A stretch of DNA of 64,000 nucleotides from Bacteroidaceae bacterium (GTDB lineage Bacteria > Bacteroidota > Bacteroidia > Bacteroidales > Bacteroidaceae): contig JAFXTC010000060.1 in assembly GCA_017525235.1 (NCBI GenBank), forward strand, positions 62,001 to 126,000. The letters are read 5' to 3'. Below the pieces are notes generated by a model, which worked only from the letters and a program-made list of their open reading frames with translations, did no database searches and was not told the DNA's origin. Positions 38,704 to 48,014 of the stretch are shown in pieces. Both the position numbers and the translations under genes were made by a program. How positions within the stretch are numbered: position 1 is the first letter of the stretch; every line of letters starts with the position of its first letter.

Positions 38704-40923
38704 ATGGCAAACGAATTGAGATTTCAGGTTGTGGGCGAGGCTTTCAAGAAGAAGCCGCTCAGCGTTGTTGCACCCAATGAGAAACCTAGTGAATACTTTG
38801 GCTTGAAGGTTTTCAACCGCCAAAAGATGTATAAGTATCTGCCCAAGAGCGTTTACGACAAGATGATTGACGTGATAGAAAACGGCACTCGTCTGGATCG
38901 CGCTGTAGCCGATGCCGTGGCTGCCGGCATGATGCAGTGGGCTCAGGAAAACGGTGTTACACACTATACACACTGGTTCCAGCCCCTTACAGAGGGAACA
39001 GCTGAGAAGCATGACTCTTTCATAGAGCACGATGGTAAGGGTGGCATGATTGAAGAGTTCAGCGGCAAGCTGTTGGTTCAGCAGGAACCTGATGCCTCAA
39101 GTTTCCCAAGTGGCGGTATCCGTAGCACTTTCGAGGCTCGCGGTTATTCGGCTTGGGACCCGACAAGTCCTGTTTTCATCATGGATGATACTCTGATTAT
39201 CCCTACCGTATTTATATCTTATAGTGGTGAGGCACTTGATTACAAGGCTCCCTTGCTGCGTGCCTTGAAAGCTGTGAATGTGGCAGCTACTGAGGTTTGC
39301 CATTACTTTGACCCTGAGGTGAAGAAGGTGGTTAGCAATCTGGGCTGGGAACAGGAGTACTTCCTAGTTGACGAAGGGCTTTATGCTGCCCGTCCCGACT
39401 TGCTGCTGACGGGTCGTACCCTTATGGGGCATGACTCTGCCAAAAATCAGCAGATGGATGATCACTACTTTGGTGCCATCCCCGAGCGTGTTCAGGCCTT
39501 TATGAAAGAACTGGAGATTGAGGCACTCGAATTAGGCATCCCTTGCAAGACCCGTCACAATGAGGTGGCTCCCAACCAGTTCGAGCTGGCTCCTATTTTC
39601 GAGGAGACCAATCTGGCCGTTGACCATAACATGTTGTTGATGTCGGTAATGAAGAAGGTGGCTCGCAAGCACGGCTTCCGTGTATTGCTGCACGAAAAGC
39701 CTTTTGCTGGCATCAACGGTAGCGGTAAGCATAACAACTGGAGTCTCTCAACAGATACAGGCGTATTGCTGCATGCTCCCGGCAAGACAGCTGAGCAGAA
39801 CCTGCGTTTTGCTACGTTCATTGTAGAGACACTGATGGGTGTTTACAAGCACAACGGTTTGCTGAAGGCCAGCATCATGAGTGCTACTAATGCTCATCGT
39901 CTGGGTGCCAACGAGGCACCACCAGCCATCATCTCTTCTTTCTTGGGCAAACAGGTGAGTGAGTTGCTGGATCATATCGAGAAAGCTGATAAGGACGATA
40001 TCCTGGCCTTTGCAGGCAAGCAGGGTATGAAGATGGATATTCCTGAGATTCCCGAACTGCTCATCGACAATACAGATCGTAACCGTACTTCTCCTTTTGC
40101 CTTTACCGGTAACCGTTTTGAGTTCCGTGCCGTTGGTTCCGAAGCTAACTGCGCCAGCGCCATGATTGCTCTGAACAGCGCCGTTGCTGAGGCCTTGGTG
40201 GAATTCAAGAAGAAGGTTGATGCCCGCATTCCTGAGTTCGAGAAGAAATTGGCTGGCACAGGCCACAGCGCTAAGTTCCACGCCATCATCGATGTGCTGC
40301 GCGAGGATATCAAGACTTGCAAGCCCATCCGCTTCGACGGAAACGGCTACAGCGATGAATGGAAGGCCGAGGCTGCCAAGCGCGGTTTGGATACAGAGAC
40401 CAGTTGCCCCAAGATTTTCGAACGCTATCTAGACGATGCCAGCATCAAGATGTTCGAGAGCCTGAACGTGATGACCAAGAAGGAGTTGGAAGCCCGCAAC
40501 GAGGTAAAATGGGAGACCTACACCAAGAAGATTCAGATTGAGGCCCGCGTCTTGGGCGACCTCTCCATGAACCACATCATCCCTGTCGCTACCAGCTACC
40601 AAAGTCAGCTGTTGCGCAACGTGGAGCGTATGTGCACAGTCTTCCCCGCAGAGAAGGCCAAGGAACTTAACGCCCGCAATCTGAAACTCATCGAGGAGAT
40701 TGCTCAGCGTACAGCTACTATCGAGACGCAGGTGGAAGAGTTGGTTGCTGCTCGCAAGGTTGCCAACAAGATTGAAGGCGAGTTTAAGAAGGCTATTGCC
40801 TACCACGACACCATCGCCCCGATGTTCGATACTATCCGTTATCAGATTGACAAGTTGGAGCTTATCGTCGACGATTCGCTCTGGCCTCTGCCCAAATACA
40901 GGGAACTGTTGTTCATCAGATAA
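38704..40923 (+). CDS. glnA: Glutamine synthetase type III
   Basis: This 739-residue protein is a GSIII (GlnN) enzyme, the form typical of Bacteroidetes, making glutamine from glutamate and ammonia. The start MANELRFQVVGEAFKKKPL is well placed. HYTHWFQPLT, NLGWEQEYFLVD, NEVAPNQFELAPIFEETN and the ATP-binding GINGSGKHNNWSLS are catalytic signatures; FTGNRFEFRAVGS corresponds to the glutamate-binding region. The C-terminal coiled segment (QRTATIETQVEELVAARKVANK) is a GSIII extension. It is a single-gene unit with its own terminator, and its promoter has the nitrogen box. No repeat insertion is seen. Confidence 0.97.
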   Translation: MANELRFQVVGEAFKKKPLSVVAPNEKPSEYFGLKVFNRQKMYKYLPKSVYDKMIDVIENGTRLDRAVADAVAAGMMQWAQENGVTHYTHWFQPLTEGTAEKHDSFIEHDGKGGMIEEFSGKLLVQQEPDASSFPSGGIRSTFEARGYSAWDPTSPVFIMDDTLIIPTVFISYSGEALDYKAPLLRALKAVNVAATEVCHYFDPEVKKVVSNLGWEQEYFLVDEGLYAARPDLLLTGRTLMGHDSAKNQQMDDHYFGAIPERVQAFMKELEIEALELGIPCKTRHNEVAPNQFELAPIFEETNLAVDHNMLLMSVMKKVARKHGFRVLLHEKPFAGINGSGKHNNWSLSTDTGVLLHAPGKTAEQNLRFATFIVETLMGVYKHNGLLKASIMSATNAHRLGANEAPPAIISSFLGKQVSELLDHIEKADKDDILAFAGKQGMKMDIPEIPELLIDNTDRNRTSPFAFTGNRFEFRAVGSEANCASAMIALNSAVAEALVEFKKKVDARIPEFEKKLAGTGHSAKFHAIIDVLREDIKTCKPIRFDGNGYSDEWKAEAAKRGLDTETSCPKIFERYLDDASIKMFESLNVMTKKELEARNEVKWETYTKKIQIEARVLGDLSMNHIIPVATSYQSQLLRNVERMCTVFPAEKAKELNARNLKLIEEIAQRTATIETQVEELVAARKVANKIEGEFKKAIAYHDTIAPMFDTIRYQIDKLELIVDDSLWPLPKYRELLFIR

Positions 40924-40944
40924 GATTCAAAAGGTCTTAACATA

Positions 40945-40977
40945 AAAAACGGGAGCCATGCTTTAGCTCCCGTTTTT
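40945..40977 (+). terminator. Terminator of glnA
   Basis: A perfect 12-bp stem (AAAAACGGGAGC at 40945-40956, GCTCCCGTTTTT at 40966-40977) with a nine-base loop and a T-rich tail. It also faces the convergent flippase-like gene. Confidence 0.9.
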
Positions 40978-40989
40978 ATTTGTATTTCT

Positions 40990-42039
40990 TTATTCTTGCT
41001 TTTCTATTTTCATAAGTAAAAGCCCTATGACAATCCAAATGATTTCGCGTACACGGCAGATAATGCTTACAAATATTCCTGTGGCTGCAGAAAGGCCCAA
41101 TGCCGCAATGGATAGCGTGAAACCGCCTTCCTGAACACCCAATTGCAAGGGTATGAAACCAATGAGGTTGGCAAAGAGTGATGTGAAGGCTAGGATTAGT
41201 ACACTATGCAGGAAAGTGAGAATATAGCCTTCTACACCTCCACCGCAGTTAACGCCGATGCTCAGGAGCATGAACATAATCTCAAGACTTTGTACGATAC
41301 GTGAGAGGTATTCCAAAAGGAAACTGCTGTAGAAGGCTTTCTTGTCCTGCTGATGTAGGGCGGCTATCTGATGATCTACGTTCTGCAGAGCCTCTGAGTG
41401 CTTCTCCAAAAAGCGCAGGCTCCAGCCCTTAAGGCCGGGTATCTTACCAATCAGACGGAGGGTCTTGATGACCAATCCGTTTTTGTAGCCACGTGAAAAT
41501 AGATAAAAGGCTATGAGGCAGAATACGAAGGCAATGCCAAGAAGGGTAGCATATAGGGGGGTAAGCTTCACGTCTGGGTCGCCATACGCAACAAGACCCA
41601 GCCAAATGAATATACTGGTAAACCAAAGCCAAAAGTGGGCAAAGATGTGCATCATAGCATAAAGGATGACGCTGGAGGTGGCTTCTTGCTTGTTGAAGTC
41701 ACGAGACAATTCCATGATGCGGTATGGTTCGCCTCCTAAACCACCTACGGGTGTGACGTAGTTAAGAGCATATCCTGTAATGGTAAGTCTGAAAATGCGC
41801 CAAAAGCCGACTTTGTCAGCATCCTTGCAGTTGCCGCGTATCACCTGTTGCCATGAAAGGGCATTGATGCCATAAACGAAAAACCATACGCCTGTGATGG
41901 GTATCATCCATTTGCCGGCATCGCATATATGCTGCCACAACTCAGAGAAACTTACATCTAAGTCGTATATCATCACCACCAAAAAGACAACTCCTACGAG
42001 GAAGAGAAGGTTGTTGATACGTTTCTTAGTCCACTGCAT
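40990..42039 (-). CDS. Lysylphosphatidylglycerol synthase TM-like (UPF0104/YbhN) membrane protein
   Basis: The 349-residue protein has about eight transmembrane segments (NNLLFLVGVVFLVVMIYDL, WMIPITGVWFFVYGINALS and others) and the family segments NYVTPVGGLGGEPYRI and LIGFIPLQLGVQEGG. It belongs to the UPF0104/AglD2 membrane family, whose members act as lipid flippases or as the membrane half of MprF. It lies 48 bases after the leftward CDP-alcohol phosphotransferase gene, so a role in moving or modifying the lipid made by its neighbours is the natural inference. Confidence 0.85.
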   Translation of the reverse strand: MQWTKKRINNLLFLVGVVFLVVMIYDLDVSFSELWQHICDAGKWMIPITGVWFFVYGINALSWQQVIRGNCKDADKVGFWRIFRLTITGYALNYVTPVGGLGGEPYRIMELSRDFNKQEATSSVILYAMMHIFAHFWLWFTSIFIWLGLVAYGDPDVKLTPLYATLLGIAFVFCLIAFYLFSRGYKNGLVIKTLRLIGKIPGLKGWSLRFLEKHSEALQNVDHQIAALHQQDKKAFYSSFLLEYLSRIVQSLEIMFMLLSIGVNCGGGVEGYILTFLHSVLILAFTSLFANLIGFIPLQLGVQEGGFTLSIAALGLSAATGIFVSIICRVREIIWIVIGLLLMKIEKQE

Positions 42040-42087
42040 AGTTTAAATGAAGAGTGAAGAATATCTGTTCCCGTTATTATTTTGACG

Positions 42088-43071
42088 TTACAACCTATCT
42101 GCTACTCGTTTGCAGAAACCCTCGTGACGATGTCTGATCCAACGGCAGAAAATTTCCATGCAGGTAACTTCGAAAACAAGGAAATATACAGATGGCAGAT
42201 CGATGAGGCAGAAGAGGATGAAAAATGCTGTGCGGAAGTTGAAGGTAAGCATGCCATTCCACTTCATCAGTTTGAGGGATTCTGCGTGCAACTCCTCACG
42301 AACCTCTGCTGGCATGTTGTTGGCTGAGCCAAACTTCTCTTTTAAAACGTGTAGCAGGCGTTGAAACTGGGGCGTTGCCTTCTCCTGCTGTCTAGTGTAA
42401 GTGATGTAAGATTTCAGGAACATCTTCCAAAGACGGTTCCCTTTGCTTGGAGTGGTATCATATTCCTGTTGCTGCTGCTCGGAAATTACAAGCTCGCTTC
42501 CCTTTTCTCCTTTTAGAAAGAACAGGTGTACTTGTATGTAGTAGTCGGCAATGCGCTGCTGCCCGCTCATGCTGTAAAAGCCAGAAATAAGCACAAAGAC
42601 AAACAGGATGGCAGTAACAACAAGTGTGTTGGTTGGGGTGTCGGCAATGCCAAGGAAGTTGAACTCTAAGCTGTGATGATAATAGAAACGATAGGTAAGG
42701 GCAATGTAGATGGGGACAAACCATGTGGGGCCTGCCAGTCCGTCGAGGATTCGACCCATACGGGAAGACTTTCCTGTCATGCGGGCTAATTGGCCGTCGG
42801 TACAGTCATACACATCAGCCCAAATGAGTAGGAAGATGGCTGCCAAGTTGTACCAGAGCCCGCTCATGCCCTCATAATAATAAGAACCATGGGCAAAAAA
42901 GAAGCAACTTCCTGCGCCAATAATCATGGAGAGTATGGTGACTGTGTTGGGGTGAATGTCAAATTTTGCGAACCCAAGAGCGCAGTAATATGCAAGGGGG
43001 CGGACAACCCGAATGTCCAACCAATCGTCAGTTTCTGAGGATTTTAATGTAGATAAAACTTCTTCTTTCAT
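42088..43071 (-). CDS. CDP-alcohol phosphatidyltransferase-family protein
   Basis: The 327-residue membrane protein carries DCTDGQLARMTGKSSRMGRI followed by LDG, matching the CDP-alcohol phosphotransferase motif D-x2-D-G-x2-A-R-x8-G-x3-D. The last Asp of the full motif, normally the catalytic base four residues on, is not there: the sequence continues LDGLAGPTWF. Six or so membrane segments are visible, and a hydrophilic stretch of about 90 residues (FFLKGEKGSELVISEQQQQE and on) lies between the transmembrane segments. It is divergent from an aminotransferase-fold gene and a nucleotidyltransferase gene that would supply a CDP-activated head group. Likely product: a phospholipid or phosphosphingolipid; the alcohol is unknown. 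Confidence 0.83.
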   Translation of the reverse strand: MKEEVLSTLKSSETDDWLDIRVVRPLAYYCALGFAKFDIHPNTVTILSMIIGAGSCFFFAHGSYYYEGMSGLWYNLAAIFLLIWADVYDCTDGQLARMTGKSSRMGRILDGLAGPTWFVPIYIALTYRFYYHHSLEFNFLGIADTPTNTLVVTAILFVFVLISGFYSMSGQQRIADYYIQVHLFFLKGEKGSELVISEQQQQEYDTTPSKGNRLWKMFLKSYITYTRQQEKATPQFQRLLHVLKEKFGSANNMPAEVREELHAESLKLMKWNGMLTFNFRTAFFILFCLIDLPSVYFLVFEVTCMEIFCRWIRHRHEGFCKRVADRL

Positions 43072-43100
43072 GTTTTTGACTAATGTCGTTTTTCAGTGTG

Positions 43101-43108
43101 CAAAATTA
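43101..43108 (-). promoter_or_regulatory. -7 box for the CDP-alcohol phosphotransferase gene
   Basis: TAATTTTG on the minus strand fits TAnnTTTG, 30 bases before the start codon at 43071. Confidence 0.5.
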
Positions 43109-43171
43109 CGCCAAAAAAACTAGATAGCAAAATAATCGTGGAAAGTATTTTGTTATACCGTGATTTCTACG

Positions 43172-43179
43172 TACCTTTG
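43172..43179 (+). promoter_or_regulatory. -7 box for the aminotransferase-nucleotidyltransferase operon
   Basis: TACCTTTG, with TTTTG about 19 bases upstream (near 43148-43152) as -33. The CTTTTTGC box seen at nitrogen promoters is absent at the equivalent place, so this is a useful negative control. Confidence 0.7.
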
Positions 43180-43220
43180 CATCAATATTAACAATAGAAA
43201 GAAAAAGTTCTACAAAGAAT

Positions 43221-44258
43221 ATGAATTATCTGGACAGAAATGAATTTAACTTCCAACCGTCTGAGAAGGTGGTTGAAGCCATTAAAAATTTTATACCCGA
43301 AACGCTTTGTTTTTATACCCGAATCTATGACCAGGGGAAAAAGAGCGTAATATCTGTTCGCCTTTCAGAAATATATCATGTGCCAGAGGAGCAGGTTCTT
43401 TTGGGGTATGGCGGCGAGGAAATGCTGAAGAATGCCATTCACTACTTCCTTATGGAGGGTGATAATAAAACCATTTTGATTCCTGAATTCTCATGGTGGT
43501 ATTATAACCGTGTGGCTGGTGAATGTGGTGGTAACTTTGAGATGTACCCCCTTCATGAAACGGGTGATACTTTTGCCTACGACGTTGATGAGGTGATTGA
43601 GTACACCAACCGTGTTCATCCCCGTATGTTGTTGTTGGCTTCTCCCAATAACCCAACAGGAAACAGTCTGAGCAGCGAGGAGATAGGTAAGATTATGGAA
43701 AATATCCCTGCTGATACAATGGTATTAGTAGATGAGGCTTATGCTTCCTTCATTACTTCTGATGTTGATTACATTGCTCCTTTGGTGAATAGATACAATA
43801 ATCTCATCATATCTCGCACCCTCTCTAAGTTCTACGGTTTGCCTGGCTTGCGTGTAGGTTTTGCCTTCATTGGGGCGGGACATGACCAGTTCCTCAGCTA
43901 CTGTAACAAATATCTGGGCTATAACCGCTTCTCGGAAGCTGTGGCTCTTGCTGCCTTGGAAAGTGATGAACACTACCGTCGTGTAGCAGATGAAATGGAA
44001 TGGGACCGCCAGCTCTTTAAGAAGGAACTGGGTAACTTGCCTGGATTCAAGGTGTACAAGAGTGTTGCCAACTTTATCCTCATCAAGTATCCTGTAGAAA
44101 TGAAAGAGGCTTTGCAGAAAGCGTTGGCCGACCAGAACTACAAGATTAAGTACATGACCGATAAGGGGCTGGAGGATTGTTTGCGTATCACCTTAGGACG
44201 TAAGGAGCAGATTCAGGTGGTGGTAGATACCATAAAGAAGGTTTACCAGAATAAGTAA
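43221..44258 (+). CDS. PLP-dependent class I/II aminotransferase-fold enzyme (HisC/CobD-like)
   Basis: The 345-residue protein has the fold-type I signatures LGYGGEEMLKNAI, LASPNNPTGNSLS, LVDEAYASFI and the PLP-lysine segment SRTLSKFYGLPGLRVGF. It resembles histidinol-phosphate aminotransferase and the CobD phosphothreonine/phosphoserine decarboxylases. No other histidine genes are near. The following gene is a LicC-like nucleotidyltransferase 19 bases away, and the divergent neighbour is a CDP-alcohol phosphotransferase. In that setting a CobD-like decarboxylase making an amino-alcohol phosphate (for example ethanolamine phosphate from phosphoserine) is at least as likely as histidine synthesis. 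This is inference; the sequence alone does not separate the two. Confidence 0.8.
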   Translation: MNYLDRNEFNFQPSEKVVEAIKNFIPETLCFYTRIYDQGKKSVISVRLSEIYHVPEEQVLLGYGGEEMLKNAIHYFLMEGDNKTILIPEFSWWYYNRVAGECGGNFEMYPLHETGDTFAYDVDEVIEYTNRVHPRMLLLASPNNPTGNSLSSEEIGKIMENIPADTMVLVDEAYASFITSDVDYIAPLVNRYNNLIISRTLSKFYGLPGLRVGFAFIGAGHDQFLSYCNKYLGYNRFSEAVALAALESDEHYRRVADEMEWDRQLFKKELGNLPGFKVYKSVANFILIKYPVEMKEALQKALADQNYKIKYMTDKGLEDCLRITLGRKEQIQVVVDTIKKVYQNK

Positions 44259-44277
44259 GCATTAAGTTTAGATATTA

Positions 44278-45012
44278 ATGAAAGCAATTATATTGGCAGC
44301 GGGCATGGCTTCAAGGCTACGCCCGCTTACTCTTACCACTCCAAAGAGCCTACTGAAAGTGGGTGAGCGCTCGCTTTTACAGCGTAGCATGGATGCTCTT
44401 ATAGCCAATGGTGTCAGAGAGTTCTGTATTGTTACTGGCTATCTGCATGAAATGATAGAGGAATTTGTCAAGAAACAGTATGCAGACAGCATTCAGGTTA
44501 CCTATATATATAATAAGGTATATGAAACGACCAACAATATCTACTCCTTGTGGTTAGCTCGACCTTTTGCAGAGGGACAGGAGGTGTTGTTGCTGGATAG
44601 CGATTTGCTTTACGACCCTCAGATTGTAACACGTGTCTTGGCCTCTGATGCTCCTAACGTACTTACACTTATCAGACACGAGTTGGGTGAGGAAGAGATG
44701 AAGGTGGTAACAGATGAGAATGGTAGCATCAAGGAAATCAGCAAAACCTGTAATCCTGCAGATGCTGCTGGAGAGAGTTTAGGCATTGAGAAAATGGGTA
44801 AAGACTATACGTTGGCCTTATACAAGGAGTTGGAGCCCATGATGAATGAGGAGCATTTGGAGAATGTCTTCTACGAGCGTGCTTTTGAACGTCTTATCCC
44901 TCAAGGATATACATATAAGGTGCTTGACGTTACAGAACTGTTCTCATGTGAGTTGGATACCATAGAGGATTTTGAAAACGCCAAAGCCAAGATTCCAGCC
45001 AGTCTCTTTTAA
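44278..45012 (+). CDS. LicC-like sugar/choline-phosphate nucleotidyltransferase
   Basis: The 244-residue protein begins MKAIILAAGMASRLRPLT, the nucleotide-binding signature of the NTP-transferase family, followed by TPKSLLKVGERSLL (the conserved Lys), NNIYSLWLA and LLLDSDLLYD (metal-binding Asp). The short size and the TTNNIYSLWLA segment are typical of LicC-type CTP:phosphocholine or phosphoethanolamine cytidylyltransferases rather than of sugar-1-phosphate enzymes. It is the second gene of the operon with the HisC/CobD-like enzyme, so it should activate the amino-alcohol phosphate to its CDP form for the adjacent CDP-alcohol phosphotransferase. Substrate assignment is inference. Confidence 0.82.
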   Translation: MKAIILAAGMASRLRPLTLTTPKSLLKVGERSLLQRSMDALIANGVREFCIVTGYLHEMIEEFVKKQYADSIQVTYIYNKVYETTNNIYSLWLARPFAEGQEVLLLDSDLLYDPQIVTRVLASDAPNVLTLIRHELGEEEMKVVTDENGSIKEISKTCNPADAAGESLGIEKMGKDYTLALYKELEPMMNEEHLENVFYERAFERLIPQGYTYKVLDVTELFSCELDTIEDFENAKAKIPASLF

Positions 45013-45183
45013 TCAAGAAATAAACAGCAAGAAAAAGGCCGTCTCAAAATAAAGAGATTACCTGAAAGGTTTTTGTCCGTCCCGTGCGAACTCTTTGTCC
45101 GTCCCGTGCGGACTCGCAGTCCGTCCCTTGCGGACTATACTTATCTAAGGTATATCTTTATTTTGAAACGGCTCCTTTCTTGA
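45013..45183. mobile_element. MITE-like element with terminal inverted repeats and three internal 22-bp units
   Basis: Inverted ends: GGCCGTCTCAAAATAAAGA at 45038-45056 pairs with TCTTTATTTTGAAACGGCTC at 45154-45173 (one mismatch in the main block); outer TCAAGAAA (45013) and TTTCTTGA (45176) also match. Inside, GTCCGTCCCGTGCGGACTC-type units start at 45075, 45097 and 45119, exactly 22 bases apart, each itself a palindrome GTCCG..CGGAC. No gene is inside. It could be a non-autonomous element, or a terminator structure between two convergent genes. Confidence 0.55.
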
Positions 45184-45198
45184 GTTATGGGATTATCT

Positions 45199-47901
45199 TT
45201 ATTTCAATGCATTGATGGTTTCCTGTAGTGCAGCAATCTTACTTTCTGCATCGGAGAGTTTCTTGCGTTCCAGTTCGACTACCTGAGCAGGTGCATTCTG
45301 GACGAAGCGTTCGTTGCTGAGCTTCTTCTGAATACCCATCATAAAGCCTTGCAGACGCTTAATCTCAGTTTCAGCTTTCTCGATTTCTGCAGCAGCGTCT
45401 ATCAGGTTGCCAAGAGGAACAGCATATTCTTCGGTGCCAATCAGGAATGACTGCGTACCCTCGCTCTTCTTTTCTACAACAGCAATTTCCGAGAGGCCTG
45501 CCAACTTCTGAATGGTATCAGCCCATGTGGTATTGTCGACACCGGTGGGAGCTTCCAGTTTTAGCGGTTCACGTGGAGAGATATTTTTGCTCTGACGTAT
45601 GGCACGAACACCGGAGATAACTTGCTTGGCATGCTCGAACTGAGCAATAAGTTGGGCATCAGCTTTTGTGGGGGCGGCAAGTGACAGGGTGCTGACCATG
45701 ATACTTTCTCCTTCTTTGCGCTCTGCAATGTGCTGATACAACTCTTCTGTGATGAATGGCATAAAGGGATGAATAATCTTCATCAGCTGTTCGAAGATAT
45801 CCAGTGTAGCCTGCAACGTGGCAGCATCAATGGGATACTGATAAGCAGGCTTTATCATTTCGAGGTACCAGCCGGAGAACTCATCGGTAAAGAGCTTGAA
45901 GGCTGACATCAGCGCCTCGTTGAGACGATACTTACTGTAGAGGTCGTTGATTTCTGCCACAGCTGTGCGGATGGTAGCTTGCATCCATGCAATAGCTTTC
46001 CGGTTAGCATCAGGCTGTGCAATATCAGCCTTTTCCCATCCCTTTACCAAGCGGAAGGCATTCCAAATCTTGTTGCAGAAAGCAGCACCCTGCTGGCAAA
46101 GGTCTTCCTTAAAGAGGATATCGTTTCCTGCAGGGGCAGCAAGGAGCATACCCATACGTACACCATCGGCTCCATACTTCTCAATAAGGCCAATGGGGTC
46201 TGGACTGTTACCAAGACTCTTTGACATCTTACGGCCAATCTCGTCGCGTACGATACCGGTGAAGTAAACGTTGCGGAAGGGAACATCCTTCAGATATTCC
46301 TCACCAGCCATAATCATACGGGCTACCCAGAAGAAAATAATATCCGGACCTGTTACAAGAACGCTGGTGGGGTAGTAGTATTTGATCTCTTCGTTGCCAG
46401 GATTGTTGATGCCGTCGAACAAAGATATAGGCCATAGCCAGCTGGAGAACCAAGTGTCAAGGGCATCCTCATCCTGTGAGAGCATATCCATAGTGATGTT
46501 CTTGCCATACTTCTCCTGAGCCTTCTTTAGAGCCTCTTCCTTAGAAAGAGCAACAACAAAGCGCTCTTCTTCATCTTCATTCCCATTGATGAAGTAAGCT
46601 GGTATACGATGCCCCCACCACAACTGACGAGAGATACACCAGTCCTGGATATTCTCCAACCAATTACGGTAGGTGGTGACGTACTTGGTGGGGTAGAATT
46701 TAATCTTTCCGTCGAGTACAGGAGGCAGTGCAATGTCTGCCATGTGCTTCATTGAGAGGAACCATTGCTTGCAAAGACGAGGCTCTACTGCAGTATCTTG
46801 GTTGCGCTCGCTGTAACCGACCTTGTTCTCGTAATCTTCAATCTTCTCCATCAGACCAGCCTCTTGCAGGTCTTTGGTAATTTGCTTGCGAACCTCCATG
46901 CGGTCCATACCTACATAGAGAGGACTCTGATCGGAGATGGTTCCATCAGGATTAAAGATATCTATAGTCTCTAGGTTGTGGGTCTTACCCAACTGATAGT
47001 CGTTTACATCATGTGCAGGGGTAACTTTCAGACAACCAGTACCAAATTCAACATCTACGTAACGATCCTCTATAACGGGGATAACCCTATTTACCAAAGG
47101 CACAATTACCTTATGTCCGCGCAACCACTGATTCTTGGGGTCTTTGGGGTTGATACACATGGCGGTATCGCCCATGATAGTCTCAGGACGTGTGGTAGCA
47201 ACAACGGCGTAGTAGCCTTTTGCATCTTTATGGATGATATTGCCTGCAGCTTCAAGGTCCTTAGCGTCCTTTAGATCCTTAAGGTCATCAACATAATATT
47301 TCAGGTGAAACAGATGGCTTTTCTCATCGCGGTAGATAACCTCCTCTGTAGAAAGTACGGTCTGTGCCTTTGGGTCCCAGTTCACCATACGCAGTCCGCG
47401 ATAGATGAGGCCCTTGTCGTATAGGTCGCAGAACACTTTCAGTACAGATTCACTTCGAAGTTCATCCATAGTAAAGGCCGTACGATCCCAGTCGCAAGAA
47501 GCACCTAAACGACGTAATTGCTTCAGGATGATACCTCCGTGTTCATGTGTCCAGTCCCAAGCATGCTCGAGGAACTGCTCACGTGTTAGGTCGCGCTTCT
47601 TAATACCCTGAGCGGCCAGTTTGTTTACAACCTTTGCTTCTGTTGCAATTGAAGCATGGTCTGTTCCGGGTACCCAGCAGGCATTCTTGCCATCTAGGCG
47701 TGCCTTGCGTATAAGAATATCCTGAATGGTATTGTTAAGCATGTGCCCCATGTGGAGTACACCTGTTACATTTGGTGGGGGAATAACTATTGTATAGGGT
47801 TCACGACTATCGGGTTTGGAACTGAAAAGCTTGTGGTCTAACCAATACTGGTACCATTTGGCTTCTACCTCGTTAGGAGCATATTTTGTTGCTAATTCCA
47901 T
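45199..47901 (-). CDS. valS: Valyl-tRNA synthetase
   Basis: The ATG at 47901 ([20 protein letters not shown]) gives 900 residues, the normal ValS length; an upstream open extension of 48 residues crosses the promoter and is rejected. [16 protein letters not shown] holds the HIGH-type motif (HMGH) and [14 protein letters not shown] the KMSKS motif. [13 protein letters not shown] belongs to the editing domain. The C-terminal coiled coil ([20 protein letters not shown]) is typical of ValS. It is divergent from mazG with a shared 110-base promoter region; its own -7 box TACCTTTG lies at 47940-47933. Confidence 0.98.
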   Translation of the reverse strand: MELATKYAPNEVEAKWYQYWLDHKLFSSKPDSREPYTIVIPPPNVTGVLHMGHMLNNTIQDILIRKARLDGKNACWVPGTDHASIATEAKVVNKLAAQGIKKRDLTREQFLEHAWDWTHEHGGIILKQLRRLGASCDWDRTAFTMDELRSESVLKVFCDLYDKGLIYRGLRMVNWDPKAQTVLSTEEVIYRDEKSHLFHLKYYVDDLKDLKDAKDLEAAGNIIHKDAKGYYAVVATTRPETIMGDTAMCINPKDPKNQWLRGHKVIVPLVNRVIPVIEDRYVDVEFGTGCLKVTPAHDVNDYQLGKTHNLETIDIFNPDGTISDQSPLYVGMDRMEVRKQITKDLQEAGLMEKIEDYENKVGYSERNQDTAVEPRLCKQWFLSMKHMADIALPPVLDGKIKFYPTKYVTTYRNWLENIQDWCISRQLWWGHRIPAYFINGNEDEEERFVVALSKEEALKKAQEKYGKNITMDMLSQDEDALDTWFSSWLWPISLFDGINNPGNEEIKYYYPTSVLVTGPDIIFFWVARMIMAGEEYLKDVPFRNVYFTGIVRDEIGRKMSKSLGNSPDPIGLIEKYGADGVRMGMLLAAPAGNDILFKEDLCQQGAAFCNKIWNAFRLVKGWEKADIAQPDANRKAIAWMQATIRTAVAEINDLYSKYRLNEALMSAFKLFTDEFSGWYLEMIKPAYQYPIDAATLQATLDIFEQLMKIIHPFMPFITEELYQHIAERKEGESIMVSTLSLAAPTKADAQLIAQFEHAKQVISGVRAIRQSKNISPREPLKLEAPTGVDNTTWADTIQKLAGLSEIAVVEKKSEGTQSFLIGTEEYAVPLGNLIDAAAEIEKAETEIKRLQGFMMGIQKKLSNERFVQNAPAQVVELERKKLSDAESKIAALQETINALK

Positions 47902-47932
47902 ATTATAATGTATATGTCTTTTTAATTGTGTG

Positions 47933-47940
47933 CAAAGGTA
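47933..47940 (-). promoter_or_regulatory. -7 box of valS
   Basis: TACCTTTG on the minus strand, 32 bases before the valS ATG. The position where nitrogen promoters carry CTTTTTGC (47968-47981) holds ATTTTTTATCCATG instead. Confidence 0.7.
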
Positions 47941-48014
47941 CAATTTTTTTTTATAAGTTGAGATGCACATGGATAAAAAATTGTAACTTTGCCACCAAAT
48001 ATAAAACGAGGAAA

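Noticed and set aside
43172..43179. The 43-kb operon as another member of the nitrogen regulon
   Set aside because: It has a good TACCTTTG box, but the sequence 27 bases upstream (AATAATCGTGGAAA) does not match the box.
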